Source: Toxoplasma gondii ME49
Taxonomy: Eukaryota > Apicomplexa > Conoidasida > Eucoccidiorida > Sarcocystidae
Length of the DNA: 64,000 bases
Reading direction: 5' to 3'
Assembly: GCF_000006565.2 (NCBI RefSeq)
Contig: NC_031477.1
Coordinates: 326,669 to 390,668, forward strand
Numbering within the stretch: position 1 is the stretch's first letter; every line of letters begins with the position of its first letter. A program made the translations under genes and the position numbers. A model generated the notes under the pieces. The model had not been told where the DNA came from. It was given only the letters and a program-made list of their open reading frames with translations, and searched no databases. Of this stretch, positions 12,701 to 25,260 are shown in pieces.

Positions 12701-13564
12701 CCTCCTCCTGCTCTGCACTTTTCCGCAGGCTCGTTCCCGGTGTGTGTCGAAGTTCAAGCAAGAAGCCTCGCTTCTCAAAGCTCGACGCCGATCCCTCGGA
12801 AGCCTGACGTCTCTGGTTCGCGCGTTTCGCTGGTCGGCCCTCTCCCAAGTCCACGTTCCCCCGTTTTTTGTCCTCTGACTCCACTTTCTCCTTTTCTCGC
12901 GTCTCTCGCATCTGACGCTTCCTCCTCGACAGAAAGAATCCTCCAGTGGTGCTCTGGGTTCTCGCTCTTGTCGCGCGACCGCCTGCGGCAGAAACGCCAG
13001 TTTTTTCTTCAGACCGGAAGCCGCATGCAGAGACATTGGACCAACAGTCGAAACAAGCAAATCAACCGTGGCGGATGGACGTTGAACGGACGTTTCGGTG
13101 ACTTTTTTCTCGTTGAAACGCGCGGAACGAAGTTTCCAAGTTCAAATGGGAGAAACTCGCCGCAAACTCCTGTGTGGCCAAGGACCTTTCTTCTCCCTCC
13201 GCTGAAAAACGTCTGAGATTTCGCGTCCCTCTCGCCTTGCCCGACGGACAGCCGGCCGCGCTGCATTCTTTCTCTGTCCTTAGAGAAAACTTGTCTTTCT
13301 CTTCTCTCGTAGTGTCTTTTCTTCTTCATTCGCCGTTCGTCTGTAGCTCTCTCCGTCTATATCCGGGTGGCATCCTTCGAGTCTACACCCGCGGTTCGAC
13401 TTGCGTCTCTGTCCCCTTCCATCTCTCTGTAGGTCTGTCTCTCTGTGTCTCAGTCTCTCCACACTCTCACCACACTCTCTCCCTCCGACCGCCGGTCTGT
13501 GTGTCTCTTTTCGCTTCTCTGCCTGGAAAGCGCGTCTCCGCTTCTTTCTCCACTCTTCGTCACC
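9171..13564. other. Spacer between ETF-beta and Rab5, no gene recognised
   Basis: This is 4.4 kb without a supportable gene. It contains AT runs at about 9670-9700 and 9739-9757 (each near a short direct TGTATA/CATA flank) and mixed unique sequence to about 12.4 kb. The stretch of about 12.4-13.56 kb is rich in TCTCT and presumably holds the Rab5 leader. The longest plus frame (12584-13216, 210 codons) is Ser/Pro/Phe/Leu-rich, has no recognisable domain and is matched by minus frames of similar length, so I leave it out. Confidence 0.5.
9668..9758. repeat. Two AT-dinucleotide runs
   Basis: AT runs at about 9670-9700 and 9739-9757 are separated by a short unique CTGCATTGAGACTCCC-like segment. 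They lie in the spacer downstream of ETF-beta. Confidence 0.85.
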
Positions 13565-14099
13565 ATGAGAGGTTTCGAATCTGCTGAGGACCGCGCGTAC
13601 TCTCGCCCTGGACAGTCGGGGGCGTCGGGAAACGCCAGCGACCTCGACTCTCGAGCAGTGGACCGGACTCCAGGCGAGCTTCCGAAGACTCTTCACTTCA
13701 AGCTGGTTCTGTTGGGAGACACTAGCGTCGGCAAAAGCTGCTTGGTCGTCCGCTTCGCGAAAGACGAGTTCTACGAATATCAAGAAAGCACGATCGGCGG
13801 TGAGTCTTCCGTTGCCATTCTCAAACCGTGTGAACACCATCTATAAATGGACTCCTACACCCATGTGAAGACTCGAGGAAGCGCGCCCTGTGCAAACCAG
13901 GACAATTTTCAACGCGCATCCCTGCATGCCCCACAACGATCTTCTTCCCTCCTGGCAGCACCATGCATGCACCACCGAGCTGCGGCCTGCGCCTGCGAGA
14001 AAGGAAGCTCTTTTGGAGTGCAAGACTCTACGCAGTGGATCTCAACCTCAAAAAGTAGTCCACCTACCGACATGCATGCATTCGTACACACGTACATTC

Positions 14100-14132
<33 letters not shown>

Positions 14133-16893
14133 TACATATATTTATGCATATATATATATATATATATATATGTATTTGTATTTGCATGCGTCTTAGTGGA
14201 ATTCTCGAGACATGTGTCGACAGAGGCTGAAAGCAGAAGGCATAGCGTGGAGTGCAGATTCGCGCATGCAAGCATGCATGCATATTTCTCTCTGTATCTG
14301 ATCGTGAATCGTCATACATGTGCAAACAGTGGAACGCTTTTGTCCGTCACTGGAGAATGAAGTTTCAGAATGGAGACTGGAGACTTCGCGCGTTGGCTGT
14401 CTGGGGTGTTGGCGAGTTTCCGTTGCGCCGACGGAACTGCTGTTCACAAGTTTGCAAGCGTTGTCTCTCCTCTTTGCTCGCGCTTCCGTTGTCTCCGTCG
14501 CCGGGGAATTCTGTTTCTCCGAGCGGGAGTCATCGCAACAAGAGTCCTGGGGACGCGCGTGCGTTTGACTGAAGCGATCCAGAGAGTCCGTGTGAGTGCA
14601 TGCAGCCGCGTTCATGACGCAGTCGGTGAATCTGGGGAGCTGCATCGTGAAGTTCGAGATCTGGGATACCGCCGGACAAGAAAGATATCGATCTCTCGCG
14701 CCCATGTACTACAGGTACGCGCAGTCGCCTTTTTTCAAACGCCTTCCGACAAGCAGGAGGAGGAGGAAGGCGTTTCTGACTTGGTATCGTTTTCCAGTTT
14801 CGTTGCCTCCGGCCTGTTCTTCCTCTGGACTGGATTCTTGAGGCTACCTGCTTCCTCTCTCTGCCGATTGCCTCTTTTCGCTTGTCTTTGCCTCGTTTTT
14901 TTCTTTGTCTTGTTCTCCTCTGAACTGTTGCGCGGGGACGTCTCGGAAGACGCAGCATCCGTGTCTCGGCTCTTCGTTTCTCCTTTCTTCTTCTTCCTCA
15001 GCTCGCGCTCACGAGTGTCTTATGTCCTTGCTTTTTCTTCTTTTCAGAGGCGCAGCGGCAGCAGTGGTTGTTTACGACATTTCGAATCGGGACAGTTTCC
15101 AAGGTGCAAAGTCGTGGGTTCAGGAACTCCAAAGTGTGAACGACCGGTCGAACGTCGTCATTGGTGAGTCTTCTCTTCTGGTGTGTTTGGTCTTTCTCTG
15201 GTTTCTCGATCGTTCTCTTCCTCCAGCTCTCCTCCACTTGCTCTCCGCTTTTTTCCTGTGTCTGTCGCACGACGCGAAGCGCGAGATGCGAGCTTGATGT
15301 TCACCACCTGTAGACAGGAACTGAGTGTCTCAGAAGGGAAGAACGCCAGCTTTGCGAAGAAAGCGATCTTCTCTGGACGCGCCTACGCGCCTATGCGTGA
15401 ACTTGAAACTTTAATAGAAGATTCGCTTTTTCGGACGAACATTTCTGACCTCGAACACATCCTCCCCACATGCAAACGGTCGGGACAGACTCAAGAAGTT
15501 GGCGGACTGCTTCCACACCGACCTCGGGGAGTCAGCGGCGGCAGAGCCTTCCGCGCTTCACATTTCATTGGCCTCAGGAGAACGATAAAGACTCCAAGAA
15601 GTTGAACGCTAGAGACGCGCTGCCTTCTTGTCATGTCTGCAGGTTGATGCTTCTGTCAAGATGCATGCACGTGTATGTCCGTGGAAGGCAGCTGTGCGGA
15701 AACCGCTCGAGTCGTGATTGAGCGTGTGTCTTTTGCCCTGAAAAGAATTCGTTTTTTTTCCTGGAAAATGCGCCGGTGCCGAGAGGCGAGAGGTGTCTTG
15801 ACCTTTCTCAACTTTTGCCTTCTTTTTCCAATGTGAGTCTGCCTCTCTCGACTCGTCCATTTGCAGCGCTCGCGGGGAACAAAGAGGACCTCGCTGCAGA
15901 ACGCCAAGTGCCGAAGCAGGTGAGTTCTTCCCCACAAAAAAATAAAAACATTTTTTTGTGTCCAAATGCACCTCGCTGAAGACACAGATCTAGAGATATG
16001 CCACCACACAACGTTTTCACGCCCTTTATTCATACATACATATATATATATATATATATAAATAAATATAAATTAAATAAATAAATACATGCGCATGTAG
16101 TTGTCCCGGCAGGTGTCTTTTTGATGATTTGTTTCTGAATGAACAGGTCTGTCGTGGGATGTTCACGCTATTCTTTTTTCTGAAATGCCGCACCTTGGTC
16201 TGCGTGCATGCGTTTTCTGCGTTGCAGGAGGCGCAGCAGTACGCGGACGAACATGGCATCCTCTTTCTCGAGACGAGTGCCAAGACAGGTCACAATGTGA
16301 ACGAACTCTTCTACGAAATCGGTGAGTGCAAGTGAAATTCCTCAAAAGGACAGGTATTCCGCTTGGCGCTTACACAGTCGTTCTCGTCAAAAACAAGCAA
16401 ATGGGCCTGACGCCTCTGAGGCCACAAATGCATGTGCAGAAGGAAATGCATATCAACGCATGCATCTTTGTATAGAACGGGTCAAGCATGCAGATTTGCG
16501 GATGTGCATGCACATCTGCATTTCAACAGAAAAATACGTTCATGAATTGCCGTGAATATATCAACGTGTATATACAACAATACACATAGACATAGACATA
16601 TGTATATATATATATATATATATTTGCGCTCATCCGTTGTCTTGTATGTGAATCTCTTCTGTCTGTAAATGTGCATGCGTATGCATGTGACAGGCTGTAC
16701 GTATGCATGTGCAGCGAGCGGCACATATTCTTTGTGGGTGGAGAACATTTGGAAATTTCTTTGTTTGCATGCAGCGGCGGCCCTGCCGAAGACCCGCAAA
16801 GAGCACGATCCGCATGCAGGCTTTCAACTGAACAAGACGCAAGAACAGAAGTCTTCTTCGAGCTCGTGGTGTGCATGTGGAGGCAAAAGTTGA
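13565..16893 (+). CDS. RAB5: Rab5-family small GTPase, 6 exons
   Basis: Exons: 13565-13799, 14606-14714, 15048-15163, 15867-15919, 16228-16321 and 16775-16893. The total is 726 nt and 241 aa; all introns are GT-AG with matching phases. The G motifs are all present: P-loop GDTSVGKS, the Rab5-type effector region [31 protein letters not shown] (switch II, which is strongly Rab5-like), NKED and ETSAKT. The Rab5 subfamily governs early-endosome fusion. In Toxoplasma, Rab5A and Rab5C act in traffic towards secretory organelles (literature knowledge). An N-terminal extension of about 40 residues rich in Ser/Asp/Pro precedes the GTPase fold. The C-terminus ends WCACGGKS, a CxC followed by four residues rather than a terminal CC. 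Position 2 is Arg, so this is not the N-myristoylated Rab5B form. I favour a Rab5A/C orthologue. Confidence 0.93.
13955..14300. repeat. AT run flanked by GCATGC-rich sequence, Rab5 intron 1
   Basis: AT-dinucleotide runs at about 14098-14172 are bracketed by repeated ATGCATGCA-type motifs (near 13964, 14072 and 14265-14280) within intron 1. Tyr/Ile-rich frames across it are artefacts of the dinucleotide. Confidence 0.8.
16035..16630. repeat. AT runs and GCATGC motifs in Rab5 introns 4 and 5
   Basis: AT and AAATA runs at 16039-16090 lie in intron 4, and an AT run at about 16598-16623 lies in intron 5. GCATGC/TGCATG motifs recur from about 16205 to 16815, including one at the exon 6 acceptor. 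Confidence 0.75.
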
Positions 16894-18917
16894 AGCTTTC
16901 GTTTGTTCGAACCTCCTGTTTCTGTAAGAACTGTTTCTCGGCTTTGAGGACTGAGGCCTTCGACTCTTTGTTTTCGATTTTAAAGGACTCCAGCAAAGGT
17001 TGTCGCTTCTCCGGTGTCTCAGGCTGCTTTTTCCTGCCCTGTGGTCTCTAATCCAGAGACGGTGTTGAGCTCACGGATCTTTCCGCGCTTCCGCGGCTGC
17101 TCTCTCGCTTGTTCCCTAGTTTTCTCTCTTCGTCTTCCTCTCCGTTTCTTCTCTTTCTTTCTCTCTTTTCTGGCTTCCCTCCTTCTTTCTCTGTGTTGCT
17201 CGCTGTGTCTGCTGCTTCTCCTTTCTGTCGTTCTACCTCTCTCTCTCTCTCTCCGCGTCCTTTCTCTCTTCTGCACTTGTTCCTTTCCTCCGTTTCCTCC
17301 GTCTTTCTCTCTCTGCCCGTTTTCTCTTCTGCTGGAGCTCTCGTCCTCCGAGCGTTGCCTTCTCTCCCGAGTTTCGCCTCGCCGTGTGTGAGGCTCTCAG
17401 CTCCGGAAGCCTAGACGCTCAGGGTGTTGGTGCTTGAACGGGGGCCTCTCTTTTCTCCTCTTTCTCGGAACCTCACAGCCTATAACGCAATTGGGCAGCG
17501 CTCTTGAGCCTAGCGCCCTTGAAGCAGCGGCGCATGCGGATACGAAAGTCAGAAACAGTTTTTTTTAGTGCCGAGAACGGATCCTGTCCTCTCCCGAAGT
17601 GGATGCAGTGCACAGATCTCTCGCAGGAGTCGAGCATCTCTCCACGCGTTCTCGTCTACTCAACAAACGACATGACGAGTCATGGAAACTGAGAAAGTCT
17701 CCAGAAAATAGACAACAGCCACAGAAGCGGTGCATGCTATTCCAAAACACAAGTCTGACAAGCGTTGTTTCGAGATTCTGTGCATGCGTCTACCTCCCTT
17801 GTGTGGCCAAAGAGGAAATAGGAGGCAGAGACAGTGCGTTCGCATGCAGCGGTGCGGACAGGTCCGAATGTTTTTCTCGTCTTTTGCTCTTTTGCGATTG
17901 ACGCGCAAAGGGAGTCTTCGGCTCGAAAGAACCAGAAAAGGCGTTGGCGTCAGATGAAGAGACAGCCACAGACTCAGAGCAGGACAGACACTCCTCCAGT
18001 TCTTCCGTGGGCATGAATGTACTCCCTTCCCTCTCTCCCGGCATTATTTATCGGCGTTTTCCACGTACTTCTTACGATAAACAGATGTTCATTGGGTGGC
18101 ATTCGCGAGACTAAGCGGACCTCTAGGGATCTCACTCACGGCATCCGTCTGCAGCGAGTTGGAAGGGTAAATGCGCATCTCGAGATCAGCTCTTTGCATG
18201 CATGTATAGGCGCGTCTGTTGGGATAATTGTAAGGACAAGTGCATACCAACAGATCTAGTTCTCGAACGCTTCTGTAACGATTTGTGGGGGGGAGGGTGT
18301 TGGGGGTTAGACAGAAGGTTACTTTCTTGGACACAGAGTCTGGTTCTTGACTGCAGATTTGTGTATCAGCGTGAGGACAGATGCAGTAAGCGCACAGTTC
18401 ATCTCGTATTTAAAGTTCTTCTGTAAATACATCTGAGGTCGGGGCTGATCGGGCAAGTGACAGAACGGACGGAACCGTGGTGGCGAGTCACCCACCGCCG
18501 TTCTGCGCGGCAAGATGCGCGGCGCCCTGCTCGAGGGCCAGCGAAAGCATTGCCGTCGACTTGGAGAGGTCGAGCAAGAGAGGAGAAACGCCGTCAAAGG
18601 ACCCGGCAGGTCTTCCTCTGCGAGTCGCGAAACGGTCTCAACAGATTTGGACTTCTCCGTCGATTTACGTTTCGATGCGGAACGAGAAAGGTGACCTCGA
18701 AAATGGTGTCTCGCGACTGCTCAACCAGCGCGCAGGGACGCGGCGCGGCTTGCAGAGTCTGTGCGCCGGAAGCCTCTCTCCGGGGGAGGAGAAAACGCGT
18801 TTTGCGGTCTTCCTGGCGTTAAACGTTTTCCCCAGCAAAAAACTTGCGCTTCTCTGAGCGTTCTCCGAACGTTCGTCTCGAAGTTTCCCCCCTCTTTTCT
18901 CCGCGCCGCAGGCTCTC

Positions 18918-18935
18918 GGGTGTACACAGACACCC
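18918..18935. repeat. Short inverted element GGGTGT/ACACCC
   Basis: Six-base arms GGGTGT and ACACCC are separated by ACACAG. This is one of about nine related elements in the window (see the findings). It lies in the Rab5-DrpA spacer. Confidence 0.7.
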
Positions 18936-19517
18936 GCCGGCGTGCATGCGTCGGCGTCCTGGGAGAAAGCCAGCGCGCGGGAGAGAGAAACTCTGCATCA
19001 TCGCAGGCCGGCAGGTCTTGTAGCTTCCAGCTCTTTCCCCAGAGGCTGTTTTCTTGTCCGCGTCGACTCTGCATCTCTCTTCTTGGTCAAGAGCAGGCCT
19101 TCCTCGCTGCCGTCTGACCGCCCTCCTCTCGTGTGTCTCTCCTGCAACAGCGAGAAGCCCCCGCTGCAGGGAGCTGCTGTCCGAGGCATAAATGCAGCTT
19201 TTTGCGCGCTCTCTCGACGCTGCTTTCGCTTTCTTCTCGCAAGACAAATACGGTCTGTGAATCCTCGGCCGGTCGCTTCCTGCTTGCCGAAGGCTCTGAG
19301 CAAACCGCGGTTCTTCGACCGCCTCGCCGGCGCACAGCGCTGTCTTTCTCCGTTGACCTGATGTAAAAATTTCTCGCAAAGACAATTGACGTGACGACAC
19401 TCTCTCTAGGCATCGAGAGCAAACGAACGTCTCCAGTCTCTAAAAACGAGCAACCGAGAAACGAAAAAAATACAAAAAAAGCACCGATACACAGAGCGGT
19501 TCAAACACCCGCCCACA

Positions 19518-19612
19518 TGCATATATATATATATATATATATATATAAGTGTATATATATAAGTGTATGTATATAAGTGTATATATATACGTGTATATAT
19601 ATATATATATTG
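19518..19612. repeat. AT-dinucleotide runs with AAGTGTATATAT spacers
   Basis: AT runs are interrupted by three AAGTGTA units, upstream of the DrpA start. Confidence 0.8.
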
Positions 19613-19897
19613 TTTTCCTCGGCCTCGTTGTCTGTGATTTCTTTCTCGCGCATGGAGGTGATGGCATGCTTTGAGCTGCAGCTTTTTTTCTGCTTCCAAG
19701 CTGCGAATGAGGACCCACAGTTCGTCTCGCGGCGACTCTAAGTTTTCGTAGAAAGGACGAGAAGGGAAGCATCTCAGAGTTACAGTTCTCGTCTCTCCCT
19801 CTGTCTTCTGTCTCTCTCTGCATCTGCTGCTCTGGTTTGCTCCTTCTCTCGGCCTCTGTTGCCCTGGCTTCCTCCTCTTTCTCTCCTCTCTCTCAAG

Positions 19898-20957
19898 ATG
19901 GAGGAGTTGATTCCTGTGGTCAATCGCCTGCAGGACGTTCTAGCGTCTCTGGGGGCTTCTGCGTCGGGACCGGTACTGGATCTCCCGCAAATCGCCGTTG
20001 TCGGCGCACAGAGTGTGGGGAAGTCTTCTGTGCTCGAGGCTCTCGTCGGCAGGAGCTTCCTCCCCAGAGGCACAGGCATCGTCACTAGAAGGCCTCTCAT
20101 TCTTCAGGCAAGCAGCCTCTTCTCTCCTCCACCATTACCTCCACAAAAGCCTCCGAGTCTCTCCTCGCCATCACTGCCGCTCTCTCCCATGTACACCTAC
20201 ATAGAGATGCATACATATACATATATATATATATATATAATACATATATATGTATATATATATATATATTTGTGTATTTGTTTGTTTATGTGTCTAAATG
20301 GATGCTTGCTCTTTGTTTGTATACTTCCAGGCATAGGTGTTCAGACAGATGTAGCGACTGGGATGTCTGTCGAGAGGGAGCTCTTCGTCTCTTTCCTTTC
20401 GTCTCGCAGAGCTGTCCATCACCTGCAGTCGCCGGGCTGCATGCGTCTGGACGCGCCCCGTGTCGCGCTTTTTGTTGCCCGTTTGCAGCTGCGCAACGCG
20501 AGTGACTTGCAGGAAGAGTTCGGGGAGTTCCTGCACTGCCCGTCGCGCAAGTTTACCGACTTTGAAGAAATCCGGAGAGAAATCGAGAGAGAAACAGAAC
20601 GCGTCGGAGGACAGAAGAACATTTCCCCGTCGCCGATCGTTCTCAAGGTCTCTTCTCCGCATGTCATTGACCTCACTCTCGTCGACCTCCCCGGCATCAC
20701 GAAGGTGCCTGTCGGGGATCAACCGTCAGACATCGAAGTGAGAAAACCGGTCACACTCGAGACACACTCTCGCCCCTCGAGCGGTCTTTCGACACATGGG
20801 CAGATACCTGTATGTACTTTCACATTTTTCATATATATATTTATATATACTTATATATATATATTTATATATATGGACTTCACACATCTGCATGCAGATA
20901 TATATATATATATGTATGCCTACAGGTCTGCATGTGGAAGTATGTGCACGCGTACAG

Positions 20958-20998
<41 letters not shown>

Positions 20999-22758
20999 TA
21001 TGTATATGAGTATTTGTACGAGTATCTGTAGAAGTGTGTAGGTGCTTTGGCTGTGTGTAACGAGTGTATTTCTCCAGTCTTTTTTTCCGTGCCTCGTCGT
21101 TCTCTTCTTCCAGGCACAGATTCGGCGAATCGTGTTTCAGTTTATTTCTGAACCGTCGACGATCATCCTCGCCGTCACTGCCGCCAACACAGACATCGCA
21201 AACTCCGACAGGTGGGGAACGTCAGCGAAGAGAGAGGGCGACTCGCTTTCTCCGACGTATGCCTCGACTTCCTCATACAGATGTTCTGCAGCTTTTCTCA
21301 GGAATTCTTCGTTCCACAGGAGAGGATTTTCGAGCCTCAATAGGTCATTTGTGACCGCCTCGGCGCGGGTTTTCTTGCATGCACATCCGCCTGTATGACG
21401 GGCATGCATGTGGTGAATAAATCAGCAAATCAGTCCATATATATATATATATATATATGGACGCCTATGTGTATGCATGTATATGTATATATGTGTATGT
21501 ATTTGTATGTATGTGTATGTATTTGTATGCATGTTTGAATGTTTATATGTCTTTCGAGTACTTTTGGAGAGGCATTTGGGATGTTTAGAGAGAACGGTGA
21601 GCGTTTGTTTTTCAGTTTGAAGATTGCGAGAGAAGTTGATCCGGAAGGCCTTCGGACAGTCGGTGTGGTGACGAAGGTCGACACGTTGGAAGAAGGTGCC
21701 GACTGCAGCGAGGTGCTCCGGAACAGAGTCATTCCTCTCAAAAGGGGGTAAGGAGAAAAAACCTGGCGAAAGCGATCGATAGCGAACGGCGAGGCAGGAC
21801 CGGAGAGCTCAGATTCAGGCAGGAATGAAGTTATCTTCGTATCTGTTTTGAGAGCGTCGCGCCTCTTTCTGTGTCTCTCATGAGTTTTCTCTCTCCAGTC
21901 TTCCTCTAAATTCTTCCTCTTCATTCCGGCGAATCTCCCCGTTCTGCTTTTCTTTCTGGGTCTCCCCCTCTTGTTCGCTCTCGTGCTCTCCGCCTGGGTC
22001 TCGTACGAGTTGTTCTCTTTTCGACAACCAAGCTCTTTTTGTGGGTGCTGGTCACCACCATGTCACTGGACTGCGCGAGACAACTGAGAGTCCCGGACGT
22101 CTATATTCCCCGTCTCCTTCGCCGACTTTGTCTCCCTTTTTTGCATGCCTTTTGGCTGTAATGCGCATGCTTTGCTTTTTTCCTTCGCCCATGCAGATAC
22201 GTAGGCGTCGTGTGTCGCGGCCAGCGCCAAGCAGCGGAGATGTCGATCCGCGACGGCTTGAAGGAGGAGGAGTCTTTCTTTCGCTCTCACCCCGCATATA
22301 GGGCGATCGCCAGCAAACAAGGAATTCCGTTTCTCGCGAAAATGCTGAATCAAGTAAGGCAGCAGTCAGAGCCGCTGCAGCCCAGCAGACGCGTCGAACT
22401 CCTCCGTACTCGCTTTCTGTGTCGCTGCGCCTGGCGCCGCGCCAAGAAGAAAACAAGCGAGTCTTGTCGCATGCGGAGTCGCGCGAACTTGCGTGTCTCG
22501 CGTGCACTGGATCGACAGGTCTCGGCTTGAGGTGCAAAGCTTGTCGTTTTCTTCCTGAGTTTCCCTCTTTCCTTCGTTCAACTGTCCACCAAAGTCTCGC
22601 GAAAAATCGAAAGTTGTTCTGCACAAAGAACGACTTGGGCGAGACTCCGCTGATATACAGCTCACACACCCCGGTGTCGGAACACGCTATCTGTGCTGTT
22701 CCGTATGCATGCACAAACATGCACTTTTTATTTATTTTAGTTTAACAAATTTATATAC

Positions 22759-22790
<32 letters not shown>

Positions 22791-23378
22791 AAGAACATCG
22801 CTCTCTTAGGTAAAAGGATACAGATAGACAGGTAGACGTACATGCATAGATAGGTTCTCTTCTTCAATCTTGCGTAAATACAAATCCACCAATTTTACAT
22901 ACATGTATATATATATATATATATGCATGTGTATGTAAATGTCTATTCAGGTATGGATCGATCCGCAGCTGTGCTTCTTCTCTTCCCCACTGATTTTCGC
23001 TTTTTGTTTTCGCTCCAGGTGTGGCGACGAGCGAGCGTGTGTATGTACAGTGGGTCTGAAACGCTGGAAACGCAGGGTGCGTGTCATTTTTTCAGATTTT
23101 GATGAAACATATCCGCGAGGCGCTGCCCGAGTTGAGAAGTCGGATTTCTCGGCTTCTGCAGAAAACAGAGGCTGAACTCGCGACCTACGGGGATCCGCTG
23201 CTCGAAGCGAAGGCGAATCCCGGCGCGCTTCTTCTACATTTCTTTTCGCGCTTTGCACGGAACTTCCAGGTACCGATTTTCGGGGTCTCTTCACCTTTTT
23301 CTACTCCGCCACTCCGCATTTCCGCCCATGCGCGTCGTCGCAGCCCTCTACAGGTCCACACGGGTGTCCACCTAAATG

Positions 23379-23411
<33 letters not shown>

Positions 23412-23429
23412 ACATATATATATATATAT

Positions 23430-23509
<80 letters not shown>

Positions 23510-23900
23510 GTAAATGCGCGTGTGTCGATGTAAGCATCTTTGGATAGATGTCCACAGTGCCTTTTTAAGGATGTCTGTGGATGTGTATGGTCGGAGCAAC
23601 ATGCGTGCATGGGTCTGTAGATGCAAAACTGCAATGTGATGTTTAGGTTTTCGAGTTCTGTCACACGGGCATTCCGCGACTTTCTCCTTTTCCTGTTTTT
23701 TCGAGGGCTCCCCCGCCACGGCGAGTTGCGTGTGTTGCTATTGCGTTTGTATCTCCGAATTTCCTTCCTTTTTTTCCGTTTCTCCAGGACGCGATCGAAG
23801 GAAAACTGCAGGCGCACCATTCGTCTGAGCAACTCATGGGAGGGGCGAGGATCAACTTCATCTTCCACGATTGGTACAGGTTCGTCAGAACTGCCCGATT

Positions 23901-23937
<37 letters not shown>

Positions 23938-24967
23938 ATTTGTATATATATGTTCATGTATATTAATATGTATTTGTTTATGCGTTGACGTTGATATAGC
24001 TATCAGGGGATCTGCATCTGTGACGCGTCCTTCTGACCTTTTCCCTGGGAGATATTTCTTGATAGTATGTGCACTCACATCCGCATAGTCTAGTGTTCAA
24101 GCGAGTCTCTGAAGATGTCTGGATCTGCGTAAATGTCTGTATTATGTATACGAATAGAGGTTTGCATGCACAGCAGGGTGGTCTACACCGAAGGACGACG
24201 CACTCGTCGAAGCGCGTGGAGAGTGTCGGGGGGCCATCAGTGAGAGGGGGAGGATCTGCGGGGATTTAAAACGCCGGAAAGCCGCGTTTCTGGGAATTTT
24301 CCTTGTCAACTTCCGCGTCTCTGCAGCCGAGCACTCGCCGAGTTCGACCCCCTGGAAGGCCTCTCGGACCATGAAATCCGGACGGCGATTCGGTGAGGAA
24401 ACAAAGGACGGAGAGAAACAAATCAGGCGAAGCAGAAAGAAGAAAAGGGAGAAAGGCGGAGATGTCGGTGAGAACAGGATAGCAAGAGAGGAGGGAGAAC
24501 CGGGCAGAAAGGACTGAACTGTGATGATCAGAAGAAGAGAGAAGAAAGACGTGAGAAGCACAGACGAAGCTGGAGGAGAGGTAGGACGGAAAAGCAGAAA
24601 TGATGGAGAAACAGAGAGTCGAGTTGAGCATTCGATGACGGAAAGACAAAGACAGAAGAGACGACGAAGGAGAGAACACGGCGTACCTAGACTCATGCGC
24701 CTGAGTCTTTTTCGTCGACTTCTAATTTTAGCCGCTCCACGCCCACCTGCATGCGTTATGGCCCGCTCTACGCTTTGACCTGCATTGGTCTCAGGTGAAA
24801 TGCGTAGTCTGCAGACCCCACAAACCGAACCGAGACGCGAGTGAACGGCCGAACTTTTCTCCACCTGTGTATATCCATACAGATAATGTAAACACACAGA
24901 TTTACGTAAATCGTTTTCCCTTTTTTGCGTGCATATATATATATATATATAGGTGTCTCTCTCTCTC

Positions 24968-25003
<36 letters not shown>

Positions 25004-25229
25004 TGTATGTCTATATATTTTGACATGCTCTGCATGCATTCGGTTCTTTTTGCGTGCAGCAATGCGACAGGACCGAAGGCAGCTCTCTTCGTCCCTGAGG
25101 GGGCCTTCGAGATCCTTGTGAGGCGGCAAATTCAACAGCTCGAGACTCCTTCTCTCCAGTGTGTGGAACAAGTGAGAACCTGCACTCAAAGATACACATA
25201 TGTATATACGTATATGCATCTACACATAC

Positions 25230-25260
<31 letters not shown>

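Larger units (their letters stand above)
16894..19897. other. Spacer between Rab5 and DrpA, no gene recognised
   Basis: About 3 kb. From 17050 to 17400 the plus strand is almost wholly TCT/CTT pyrimidine. From 18450 to 19370 the sequence is GC-richer with several overlapping frames on both strands, none with a recognisable motif. An inverted element GGGTGT-6 nt-ACACCC sits at 18918-18935. An AT run lies at about 19520-19612. The last 200 bases before the DrpA start are pyrimidine-rich and probably its leader. Confidence 0.5.

Noticed and set aside
12584..13216. A 210-codon plus-strand frame upstream of Rab5
   Set aside because: Low-complexity Ser/Pro/Leu translation with no splice link to Rab5 and competing minus frames. 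It is more likely leader or spacer.
20108..21031. Continuous frame through DrpA intron 1, exon 2 and intron 2 start
   Set aside because: The intron parts translate AT repeats and interrupt the aligned dynamin GTPase domain, so I treat them as introns. Retention is discussed as a finding.
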